From Limanda limanda (lineage: Eukaryota; Chordata; Actinopteri; Pleuronectiformes; Pleuronectidae): 64,000 bases of DNA. Position 1 is the stretch's first letter; each line of letters starts with the position of its first letter. A program made the position numbers and the translations under genes. This document shows, one piece after another, positions 1-11,000 of the stretch. The stretch is from assembly GCF_963576545.1 (NCBI RefSeq), contig NC_083648.1:21129654-21193653 (forward strand). The letters run 5' to 3'. Below the pieces are notes generated by a model. The model did no database searches and had not been told where the DNA came from. It saw nothing but the letters and a program-made list of their open reading frames with translations.

Positions 1-454
1 AGCAAGTCCTCAGCTGCAACAAGGCAACTCCTTCTGAATGAGGTTTCATTTTCTGCTCACTGAACAACTTGCCTGTGTAGGATGATCTCATAATACGGTC
101 TTGTGAAAACGGCTTTTTGGGCACATAAACTCCATCAGTTTAAGGTTTTAAGAGTCTTAACTTATCCGAGCATTTGTCCTCTCAAAAGATAGGGTTTAGC
201 TATATGTTTCCAGCTGTAATGATGACCAAGATTGACTTTTTTCATCATGCAACGCTGCTCCCACAATCTAGACACACTGGCTTTTGTTTTTATCCCTCCT
301 GGACAGCGCAACATTGTGCATCTGCTATGCTATTCGCTATAATGCTTGTCAGCAAAACCACCTAACTGTGACATATGTGTTTGTATCACCCTGACCATGA
401 CCTGGCAGGCACACAGCTGGGGCTCAGGGCTCACCCTGAGGGACACGTTAGTGT

Positions 455-655
455 CTACTCCATCCATCCATTACAATTATCCTTTCAGGCTCACAGGGGG
501 AGCTGGAGCAAACCCCAGCTGACACGAGGCAAGCAGCGGGAGACACCCTGGACAGGTCACTAGGGTATTGTAGGGTCAACATACAAAGACAAATGACACA
601 CACATTCACACCTATGGTACATTTTGAGTCTAAATTTTTGACTGTGGGGGAAATT
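455..655 (+). repeat. Degraded copy of a widespread fish interspersed repeat
   Basis: It begins with CATCCATCCATTAC and continues with the hallmark pieces GGGGGAGCTGGAGC, CCCCAGCTGACA, ACACCCTGGACAGGTCACTAG, CACATTCACACCTATGG and a final GACTGTGGGGGAAATTC. The same series, better preserved at its end, recurs at 1822-2090. I recognise it as a repeat that is very common in teleost genomes but cannot assign its class with certainty (LINE 3' end or derived element). Confidence 0.7.
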
Positions 656-1821
656 CAGATTAAAATGTAAGTCTTGTCTACCTTTGACTGATTTGAAGAA
701 CCCATCTTTTTTAAATGACCAAGTATTTCAAGTGGAATAGCTGCCACTGTTATGATTATAATGTGTGCACCCTCCCTTCCGTGTGAGAACTGAAAGCTTG
801 ACAAGCAGTGCAACAGAGGCTTAGGAAATGCTTCTTCCCAGACAAGCAAACAGCTGGGTGACTGATGCAAGAAAAAGGAAAAGGAAAAACATAAGAAAAA
901 TTTGAGATGCACTCTGATGCTTCTGTCTAATGGCTTTCTAGAGGCTCCCAAAGGGGGACATTTTTGGTAATCTGGCAGTTATTGATGCTTTTCCATTGCT
1001 TATGATGCATGAGAGTGCTCATGTGCTCAAAATGCAAATATATATTTAACAGACAAACACTAACACACATTACTCATCTACACCTTCTATTTACTCCTCT
1101 CTCTGTCATCCTCATCTCTTTCTCTCTCCATCTAGGTAGTTTAACATAAATATTCCTTCAAGCCGACATTGTCTCCATTAAACAGACTCTTTGGGGATCT
1201 AACTTTGATCAGCAAAATCAATTTCCTATCTGTTAACAACATCCAGGGATAAATACTCTGTTGCTAAACACCTCATGGGAAGAAATTCTATCAGCTCTTA
1301 TTGCTGTAAAGTGATGGAAATACGCACTGTCTACACAATCTCTTTACCCTGTAGGCTTTTTCTAATGTTTTATTGTTTTGCCAAAGTGAATCTCGCTGGA
1401 TGTTATTAGTTTATTATGTTAAAGAAATCCACTACACAAGAAGACCTTAAGCACTAAATAAGTGATATCTCAACAGATGAATTCAGCAGTGGTTTACATT
1501 TTGATTCAGCTGCGGATTTCTGCCCTGCAACACATAAATCATCCAATTGTCATGTAAGCAGCTAACTGTCACATATTAATCTTGAAGAGCAAACATATGG
1601 AAGCTACATTCTGAAAGTTTTACCAGAACATTGGTATCAACAAAATTTTCTGGTGTGTATAATGGATACAAACCTCCACATTCAGAGTTGCTCTATGCTC
1701 ATGGACACCAATACATAAAATAGTGAAAGTAGTAATGTTAAAATATGACATAATCAGACTATGCTCTGTAATATGTTAAGAGGAATATGAATGGTATATT
1801 CTATTTGCAAGTCATGTAAAC

Positions 1822-2090
1822 ATCCATCAATCCGCTATCGACAACACTTATCTTTGAGGGTCATGGGGGGAGCAGGAGCCGATCCCAGCTGACATTGGGT
1901 TCGAGGTGGGGTACACCCAGGTTGCGAGTGTTAAGTAGAGCTGATATATGGAGATAAACGACCATTCACATTCACACCTTCAGTGTCCAGTCAACCTTAC
2001 CCCATATCTGTATGTCTCGGACTGTGGGAGGAAGCTGTAGTACCTGGAGGAAACCCATGCTGACGCAGGGAGAACATGCAAATATGTAAG
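1822..2090 (+). repeat. Second copy of the same fish interspersed repeat
   Basis: It starts CATCCATCAATCCGC, passes through GGGGGGAGCAGGAGC, ATCCCAGCTGACATTGGG, GGGGTACACCCAGG, CATTCACATTCACACC, and ends GACTGTGGGAGGAAGC ... GGAGGAAACCCATGC ... GGGAGAACATGCAAA. The order of blocks matches the copy at 455-655, in the same orientation. Confidence 0.8.
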
Positions 2091-4188
2091 GAATCGCTTT
2101 TTGCTGTGAGGTGACAGTACTTAACACTGCACACCACACACTACTCTTTTAAACATTATAATTGAAGCAATGTCTTATTCAGAATCAAGTCAGATCATTG
2201 CTGTCCATGTACATTTGTCATTGATTGAGAGGACTACTTAATGCAGATTTTTTATGTTTAATTGAAATGATTGTGTTTGAGATTTGATCGATCTGAGAGC
2301 TATAGCTTTACTCATTCATCATTGCTGCACAGCAAGCTTTGTAGACTTTTTATATTTGGCATGCCACACTGAAGCAAGGTCCCGGCACAACACAATCACT
2401 GAGAATGCAACACACAGCGACAAACTGAATCCGTTTAGCCATGCTTAAAATTCCACTGAGCAGGGATCAGAGCACAGGCAGGATATCATTTTACTGAAGG
2501 TTATAGTGGAAATATTATGAAGAGTTGGCTGCAGAGTATAAGTGAGAAGATTGACAGCAGACCTTGATTTGAACTTGTATTCGAATTGTGTAGAAACTCG
2601 TAGGGTTACCCCTGCGATTTCTGTCATCCCACAGTATATGTTTACTTTGTAAATGTCTCACATTATTATCATCAGTATAAAGACATATTTTTATGCAGCT
2701 GCAAACATTCCCATATCCTTTCCATCCAACCCTCTGGAGGGTTTACATCTCTATATCCCTCGGCTCCGGCTCGTTTTCTTTGTTTCGTTTTGTTGTTTTT
2801 TTCCAGATCCCATCCCTGTTTGAATTATCTCCCTCTAACAAGATGCTGCTCCCACTATAATTATATATGTTGGTATCCACCATACATGCACAGCTGCATG
2901 CGTGCGCACAGACACGACAAGTGCAAAAACAAGCAGGCGTACTCCCCTCATCTCTCTATCTTTTTGAAGACGCCTCAGAAGACTGTGATAAGAGGGAGGG
3001 GAAGAGGGGGAGTGACGGAGGCAAGGGGGAATGGATGAGAATGGTATAAGTGTGTGTGTGTGTGTGTGTCTGTGTGCGAATTGGAGCCTTGGTTTGAAGA
3101 GGTTTGTGTGATGCATTATGTTAGCAGAGTGTGCAGAGAGAGCCGGGCTTGTTTTGTTGTCCTTGAGAGTAACACTTAGTTTCAGACCTTCACAATGAGA
3201 ACATTTCTCACAAAAGCAGTCTATACAGCTACTGTTACACCGAGAAACCTTTTTTCTCAGGTGCTGTTGAATTCATTTAGAATAATTTCATATTGTCCAT
3301 ATCTTTTCTTGCCGGTATGATAGAGGTTCTCCAGCGGCTCTTTTGTGGAAGACATTCCTGACCAACTGCTCATTTTATGAACTTCTGCCTTTTTGTATCT
3401 ATTTGGAAAGAGTAAAATTGGTTCCCTGAACAACCGCAGTTGCTTGAGAATGGCTTTAAAATTAAACTGTGCTGAAATTGTCAGTGACCAGTGGTGAACT
3501 TCACTCTCAGATACAATAGAAGTCAAAATAATGGATTAATGAAGAATTCCTCACAAGCATCTGTCACAGGAATATACAGTTCACATACACTTGACTCTGC
3601 TTTTAATGTTGACGTTCTTTTAGTTCTTTTTTATTTCCTAGGATATTGGCTCTTTGGGTTTTCTGAGTTTAGAGAGACATTCCTATTTGAAGTTCCTTGA
3701 GATGTATATTGTGATTTGTCTCTATTCAAATAAAATTGAACTAAATAATAATAACTAATGTAATAAGTTAGGCTTTTGATGTGGAGTCAACCTCAGGCTT
3801 TGACTGTGAGGGTTGAAACCAGGAGCAAACACACAGTCAGAGGCAGAAAGGAAAATAAAAAAAGCGAAAAATGTGAACTTGTGTGTGTTCACTGTGCAGA
3901 TCAATTCTTGTTTGGCTTGCTTTGTGGTGAAATTTAAACAGGGGCAGCAAGTGTAAAATTTGTGCACATCGCCTGTCGACTCGGTCAAAACTTAGGTTTA
4001 CACTTAATGACACGAGTGGAAGGAGCAGGCAGGGACGTGAGGAATGAATAATGAGATATTCCTTTGCTCAGCATCTTTCCTTACTTCATGACAACAAACA
4101 AAACGGGAGCGTTGCAGTGGTCACGGCGTATGGAAATGTTCCGGCCTTGTTCCTAGGGGCGCCCGACACGGATGTTTCCTGGTGTTCT

Positions 4189-4388
4189 NNNNNNNNNNNN
4201 NNNNNNNNNNNNNNNNNNNNNNNNNNNNNNNNNNNNNNNNNNNNNNNNNNNNNNNNNNNNNNNNNNNNNNNNNNNNNNNNNNNNNNNNNNNNNNNNNNNN
4301 NNNNNNNNNNNNNNNNNNNNNNNNNNNNNNNNNNNNNNNNNNNNNNNNNNNNNNNNNNNNNNNNNNNNNNNNNNNNNNNNNNNNNNNN
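4189..4388. other. Assembly gap (200 N)
   Basis: A run of exactly 200 N, so its true length is unknown. The left edge (4140-4188) is noticeably more GC-rich than its surroundings and the right edge begins TGCAGG. Apparent reading frames through the gap are artefacts of the N run. The gap could hide an exon of the REM2-like gene. Confidence 0.98.
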
Positions 4389-4652
4389 TGCAGGCTAAGA
4401 GTGCTGAAGTCATAAAGTCTATTTATGGCAAGTCCTGTGACACTTTTATTCAGCTATTTCTCACCTTCCCCCTCTTTGCTACACCTCTCTCTCCCCCCTT
4501 AACGCACACAGTGATACACACTGTCACTCACATATTTATCATTTGCTCAATATGTGTCTGTGGTGTGGCCCCAGCTCCTCAGGGCTTTGATTAATGTGAA
4601 CTCTGGGTCCGTTTGCTTAGTCAACATTATTTTCTGTCTCTCCTTCTCCTCC

Positions 4653-4657
<5 letters not shown>

Positions 4658-4710
<53 letters not shown>
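4658..4710 (+). repeat. (TC)n microsatellite, about 53 bp
   Basis: An uninterrupted TC/CT dinucleotide run inside a longer pyrimidine-rich strand (about 4460-5210). The translated serine/leucine-rich frames over this stretch are products of the repeat, not genes. Confidence 0.95.
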
Positions 4711-4712
<2 letters not shown>

Positions 4713-5608
4713 CTCCTTCTCCTCCTCTTGCTCGTGTCATATGACATCTTGCCTGTCATATTCTTTCAGCATCCCCCTCTTTTTTCAGCATGACTCACAT
4801 TTCTTCCTATTCAGCTTAATGCCACTCTCACTTGATTCTCTGTCTGTATCTTTCTCCATCCCTCATTTCTCATTTTTACTTGTCAGCATACAGGAAGGGC
4901 CCTTCCTTTGTTATAACCTTTGGGTGGCCTCCTGTCTCCTATCTTTGCCCTCTTGTTTGCTATTATCACTCTCCTCTCCTCTCCATTAATTTATTTTTCT
5001 TTCCGTTTCTCCTTCTATCCTTCATTGTTTCCTTATCCCTTTACCCCATCTCTTCCTCTATCCTAATTCCTCCTCTCCTTATTTCCTCTCCTCTACTTTT
5101 TACTCCTCTCCTTGTTTACGCTACTCATCTTCTCCCTTCATCATTACTTCACCTCATCCCCTCCCTTTGTCTTCTCTCCTTCCCTCTCCTCTACAATTCA
5201 ATCTCCCAAACACCCTTTAGAAGTTATATGGACTCGATCCAATTCAATCAGCTGTCATAGGTATTAGGATAAGCTTTGTTGATCTGGTTTGGGATTTGTA
5301 TTTTGTCCTCCCACTCTTACCTCATCTACTATGAGGTGGCATTGCTGTTGGTGGACATCTGCTCTGTGGGTGGATTATTACACCCAGATCAAATCTACTG
5401 CTGTGTGCTGTACCTGTGTAACACCAGTGCATGTGTGACCGTGCTGTAAAAAAGGCAGCTAAATCTGGATTCATTATTTTTCTGTAATTTATAACTTCAT
5501 CACACATCAGCAGAGAGAGTTCCCCTGTCAACAGATCTGTCTCCATGCCAACCAAGCAAAAACCTGATCCCCTGCTGAGTACTACAGAGTAGTTGTTATG
5601 TCTAGTCC

Positions 5609-5745
5609 ATAGACTGTGTATTAAGGTGGGCAAGATTAACAGTTTTCCCAAAGTGAAGTCAAAGCATCTCAATCGCCCACTAGTGGCTGGGCACAGCAAA
5701 GGTGTCGAGGAGGAGACATGTTGTCTATCTTTATATACGGTCTAT
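5609..5745 (+). mobile_element. Small inverted-repeat element (MITE-like), about 137 bp
   Basis: The ends are imperfect inverted repeats: ATAGACTGTGTATTAAGG on the left, and on the right the reverse complement ATAGACCGTATATAAAGA. The interior has AAAGTGAAGTCAAAGCATCTC and CCCACTAGTGGCTGG. I recognise this as a frequent non-autonomous repeat in fish. A diverged, longer relative lies at 63625-63960. Confidence 0.7.
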
Positions 5746-7714
5746 GATCTAGTCATACAGGAAGATTTATAACCCACACATTTTTAATCTGACAGTTTTG
5801 GTAATGTTCATTTCTGTCTCAAAGAAACAGAAATTCATTGTTTGCTAAGAGAAAATATAAAAGAATAAGAATTAATAGTGACAGTTAATGGAAAACCTAA
5901 TTTTCTCCTCACTGGTTCTGACAATTTAAATTTAATTTAAATTCACATTTTGGGCAATATCCAATTGTTCCTGATATTGTTAAATCTATACGTTTTTGTA
6001 TGTCTTAATTAGGTAAGACAATTACCTAATTAGTTCTACTTGTGTTCTGTGTTTTAATTCTCTTGAGTTAATCATTTGAGTTTCTTTATTGGCTCTTGCA
6101 GTACGTTTTTGTGTGTTGAAATCATTTTTCTAAACGAATTGACAGAAAAAAAGGCCTGTTTTTCTGAAGCCCAGTTATTCCAAGTTCAGAATGTCGAAGT
6201 TAAATTGAGTTATTATGTGCACACAGCTGCTCATAAGCTCTCAGATTGGCTTAGAGCATAGCAGGAATAAAGCAGAACCTTAATATAGTTGAAAAAAAAG
6301 GCTGTTTGCACTGACAGAGAAGCCTGTTTGTTGCAGAGTGATCTGTATCTGTCAGCCTTCCTTATCACAGCGCCTTGTTTGACCAGAGACAATCAGGTGC
6401 TTTTAGCTGAGATACTGAGCGACAGCACGTTTAGTCACCTGGCCTTATCCAGGAGATTCACATTGAGAAAAAAAAACGTTTCCTTGTTTGAGCTGCAGCC
6501 AAGAGATTTGAGCTCATACCTCTCAGCTATTGAAAACATTAACCCCATCCTGACATCACTTATTCCTCTGTCTCTCTGGCTCTTATCGTTCATTTACTGC
6601 TCATGAAACCTTTTTGCAAAAGGAAAATGCAGAATGTTGATTTCAGAAACAGTTATAAAGAGCAATCATTTAATGAAAAATAAAAGGGGAAATTTAATAT
6701 TAAAAGTTTGATGAAAATGTATCTGAAATCTATATTTTGAAAAGTTGACAGTTAGCCTAACACATTTACATAAATGTTGATTAACGTGAGTTAAATACAA
6801 ATTTTAACAATGTTTTGCTTTGGAACCTTTTTATTAGCAATTTCCTTCCGTTTCTGTGTTCAGGTTAAGTCATCTATTGTCTAAGAACCTTCACACTACG
6901 GTGGCTAATATTTTCCTTTGGTTGAACGAAACAATGCAATCTGAATTGAAATGAGTGTAAACCGAATTATCTATTTATTGAAGAAAATATTTTGCAGAGT
7001 CTGTCTATTACTGAATTGCAATTATCCAATGTGACTTGATGAATTTCTAACTGAAGATACACATACTATCTTTTTTTCTATATCTTCCAACAGTCTTCAT
7101 CGGCAGATAGTTATCTACGTTGTCATAGAGACAAATCCATTGAGATGCAAGCTCAGTAGCTGCCTCGATGTGATCCATCGCACTGATTTGACTTTTCATG
7201 CCCCTTTCGTGACCATTGAAATACTAGTTTACAGAAGTTTTATTCATATTAATATCAGTGCACAGAGAGAGCAAAGAAGATATCAAAGCTCTGAAAAAGC
7301 TAGCAGCTCTTTCATCATCAAAGATCTGGAAAATGCCCTTCCTATGACAACATCAACATTTCAACAGAACACTAAACTGAGAGGTGTCAAATCCCCGCAA
7401 AGCGAGATGCAGTAGACTCACTGTTTGTCTTGATCTGGTGCATAAGAGGTGACAATCTAACACTTAAGAGTCTCCCAAACAGCTGTGAGTGAACTGTTGA
7501 TGCAGAGATATTATCGTGCGGTGATACACATCGCAAACCAGCTGGGTCGCTGCCATGCTGTGGATGGTTTACATGCTTTCATGATCTAAAGCCCTTACAT
7601 TTCAAACTGCTGCCTCTAATTGCCATTTCCAGCTGCCAGTGTGCTAAGCCTCAATTATTTATGACGTGCACCACTGCACAGCAATGTTTACAGAACCCTC
7701 TCCTCTCTCACCAG

Positions 7715-8043
7715 AGGCCCAATCCAGCGCCACGATGTTCGACTGCGTCTACCTGGAGCTCTCAGCCTCCCTGGACCACGGTACCAATGAGCTTCTGGAG
7801 GCAACCATTCGGTCTGCAAGGGGCGACTGCGTGGGCCCAGGTTGGACCGACGGGGACCCGGGGGCCGGCCGCAGGGAGAGCCTGACCAGCCGGGCCAAAC
7901 GCTTCTTGGCAGGGCTGGTACCGCGCACGTACGGCCGAGACCGCGACAGGGATCGAGGCCGTTACCGGGAGATGAGCCGCCACCGGGGCAGCAAGATCTT
8001 CCGCCAGAAGTCTCGCTCCTGCCATGACCTTAGTGCACTGTGA
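7715..8043 (+). CDS. rem2: REM2-like RGK GTPase, terminal coding exon (partial gene)
   Basis: RGK GTPases (RAD, GEM, REM, REM2) are membrane-associated Ras-like proteins that bind voltage-gated calcium channel beta subunits and reduce channel current. The exon follows a pyrimidine tract and CCAG (acceptor AG at 7713-7714, phase 1; use of the next AG would start it at 7717). It encodes the end of the G-domain (MFDCVYLELSASLDHGTNEL, the position of the FxETSAxLxHNVxEL motif), then RRESLTSRAKRFLAGLVPR, and ends in the RGK C-terminal signature KSRSCHDLSAL before TGA. RRESLT..AKRFLA.LVPR fits REM2 better than RAD, GEM or REM1. An Arg/Asp-rich insertion sits between the LVPR block and the signature. 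RGK proteins lack a CAAX box, and this one does too. Upstream exons are not seen. Local GC is high compared with the flanks. The family call is firm; the REM2 call also rests on the ABHD4/DAD1 neighbourhood. Confidence 0.86.
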
Positions 8044-11000
8044 CACACTGTGACACATATGTACACACAAGCAAAAAGACACTCCCACACACGTACACAC
8101 AAAACCAGAGTGAAAGGTATTGAGGGGGAGGAAAATATGAAAGAGGAGGAGAAATGGGCAAAATGGAAGATAGGAGCAAGAAGAGGAATGAGAAAACTTA
8201 GTTGTAAGAGTTGTAAAATCAGAGTGGTTGAGGTATATACATTTAGCTATGGTAAGTAAAGGTCAAGGGAGAAGAAAAGGAGACAAGACTGGGATAAAGA
8301 GATGGTTAGAACTGAAATCATCCTGGATCTAAGCACTCAATCTTTATCTTCTCCCTATCGATAGAACACATTTTGAGGTCAGGATTTAGAGAAGCAAGCA
8401 GAGAAACAGATTAGGAAGTGACCTTGGGTGAATGAGCACGCGGGTTGGGTGGAGGGGGGGGGGGTCCACAAATAAACACACACCCCAGTAGCACGCACTA
8501 ATGTAGAGATTGTTAGCAATCTGATGTAAACCTATTGTAGACCCTGTTTTATAGCATGCCGAGTAGAGGATTTTCAGAAATGACCCTGTAGGTTTTACAA
8601 TGACATGATACTGCATTTACCGTACCTCAGTGGCCCAATAGCTAATGCACAATCTAGCTAGTGTCTCTAGCAATGCCATCGAAAGCAAGACCCTTTATGT
8701 ATAAACATGCTCCCTTTCTCTGCTCATACCATCTTCACACTGCAACCACCTTTTGTGTCACGTACGGACCTAATGAAGTGTTTGATACCACCATTGGCAA
8801 ATGTTCATCTTTGACTTTTATACAAAACTGAGAAGAAGACAAAAACATCAGCGCAAAAGCCATATTTTCGCTGAATGCGTCATGAGTGAGCAGCACAAAG
8901 AACCCTTTACTGTAGAATGCGGAGCGCAAGACAAAAAAGTCACAACAGCTCTAAAGAACCAGACGTTAACAGGAATGACCAGACTGAACTTTTCATCAGT
9001 CGGAGTCCAGTCACAGAACACTAGGGAGTTCTCGTTCGCTGGAGGACAAACAGGAGAAAAACCTAAAACCTACCTTTGGCCGTGTGGTGTTTTCATAATT
9101 GTCTTTTTACCCACTGACATTGTTACGTGTGTTAAGAATAATTCTGTGGGGTCCAGCCGCACAGGGGACCCAAGAAGAGAACGTTCTGGAAACGTTGTTT
9201 GGTTATCTCTTCGAGCGTGGCGGCATCACTGACATATGGTCACCCTTTTGTCACCATCTACGAAGCACCGTCATCTTTCCACTGAGAATAAATTCTGTAT
9301 TTCTTTGACATCCTGTATGAGCCTCTTGTCCTTTTTTATGGCAACATTTTGAAATGAATGTCTTGTTACAGCAATTTCGAGGGATGCTGTGACAGGTCGT
9401 TAGATGAGTCACAGGTCCTCGACAGACTGGGGCCTCACGGGACAGTTGTTCCATTTAGGACTTGGCGGTTCAAAGATGCAATGTCATCTTTTTGTGGCTG
9501 CAGCAAAATCTTAGGTTGAAAATAAATCAGGAGCAAATATGATACTAGAGCAAGCAATATGAACCACCGAAATTCAGATATGTACCTAACACGTGAGAGC
9601 TCTGTAACGTTATCTGCCTAATGATAAGACTATGAGAATGATATGATATGAGAATATAAGACTATGGTTCTAAGGTTTAGTCCTCACTGACAAAGGTGAA
9701 TTCTCACCTTTTTAGTCCCACATACACACTCACAGATAAAGTCAACTGTCATTTTCTGATTATGCTGATGTAAATTGACTAATAAATGTAGGGTGATGTT
9801 AAATCTTTAGGTTGGTTTGTAACATTTGCACAACATGGAATATCACAAACTAAACCATTATGCATGACTAAGCCTCCTTTTTCAACTTTAAGTCCATTTA
9901 CTTTAACCATTTATCCATTACATTTAGCTAGTCACGTCAACCACATATCCATTTGGCTACTTTAAGCTAACTGCATTATTTCAATCATTTAGCTATTTCA
10001 TGAAATACTTCGATCATCATTTACTAAATCTCAACCGCTTAGTACTATAAACCATGTCACTTTATTGCTACCAGCTAATAGTTAACTTACCTGCTTTCTT
10101 GCTAACTCATGCTGTAGTTCAGGTGTTACAGCCAGTGATGCCAAAAATATCCCACCATAAGAAGCTATTGGCTCTCTGAAATGTAGCTAAAAGTCGCTAC
10201 GTAATGCAGTTACTGAGATGCGTGTTAGATAGTAGATGTACTTTTGGGTAGTTATAGCACAATTACAAATCTAACATTGGTGACGCTAGAATGCTGAGAA
10301 AGGCAAAAGTGTTATCATTCACAAATCAGTGAATGTGATTTTGCTGTTGAAGTAGTTGAAAGTGACCACAATTGTCACTCAACAGGTAAGTTTAAAAAAA
10401 ACAAGATTTATTTAAACACGTTGCACCATGAAAGTATTTTCAATTCAAAAACATCTCTTTATTATTAGTGTTGTTAGAGATGAGTAGATTTTCTCTGAAA
10501 GGCTCCCTGAGAAACTTTGAAAAAACATGGTATCCCTGTCTGTACGTAAAAGCCTTTACACTTATTGCCGAAGATGGGGATAACTTAAGTCATGTTTCCT
10601 ACACACACTTGCACAATATGCTTTATTGCCTTTTGGGTTTTTGTTGTCCTTTCTATTCTATTTTACATTTATTAGTTGTTTTTTTTTGCAGCACTGTCAT
10701 CTATCTTAATCCGACATGTTGAAATTCTATTTGAACTGATCTTACCAAAGGTCCTTTAAGTGACACGTGATACTAACTCACCATTAGTCTCTGTTTGTGT
10801 TATATGTTTGCCTTATATTATTGCATTGTTTGGTGTTTTTTTCCTCCTCTGTTGCTGTTAGAGGTTGGGAGAGAGGCAGGGACGGTGGTAGAGAATGTAT
10901 GCAAGTTACACATTATTTATTTTTGTATTATGTTGATTAATTGCAAAAAAGATACCAAAAATAATGACTCTTAATGAAATAATTCTGTAATTAACTAAAT

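Larger units (their letters stand above)
1..7714. other. No recognisable exon; interspersed repeats, 200-N gap
   Basis: I see no convincing exon here. The stretch is AT-rich and probably upstream or intronic sequence of the REM2-like gene whose last exon starts at 7715. It holds two copies of a common fish interspersed repeat, a CT microsatellite, a small inverted-repeat element and an assembly gap, each listed separately. I looked for the P-loop, switch and NKxD motifs of an RGK G-domain and did not find them, so exons 1-4 of that gene are upstream, in the gap, or missed. Confidence 0.6.

Noticed and set aside
4095..4188. GC-rich frame before the gap with FLGAPD, reminiscent of the LGAPGVGKS P-loop of RGK GTPases
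   Set aside because: The residues after LGAP do not form GxxxxGK[ST], and no splice site or further G-domain sequence supports an exon.
4832..5260. Long leucine/serine-rich frame
   Set aside because: Product of a pyrimidine-rich, microsatellite-bearing strand; no domain and no splice context.
5322..5699. 125-residue frame on the - strand
   Set aside because: Overlaps the dispersed inverted-repeat element at 5609-5745 and resembles no protein.
8801..9232. 143-residue frame downstream of the REM2-like exon
   Set aside because: No recognisable motif and no compositional shift; probably 3'UTR or intergenic.
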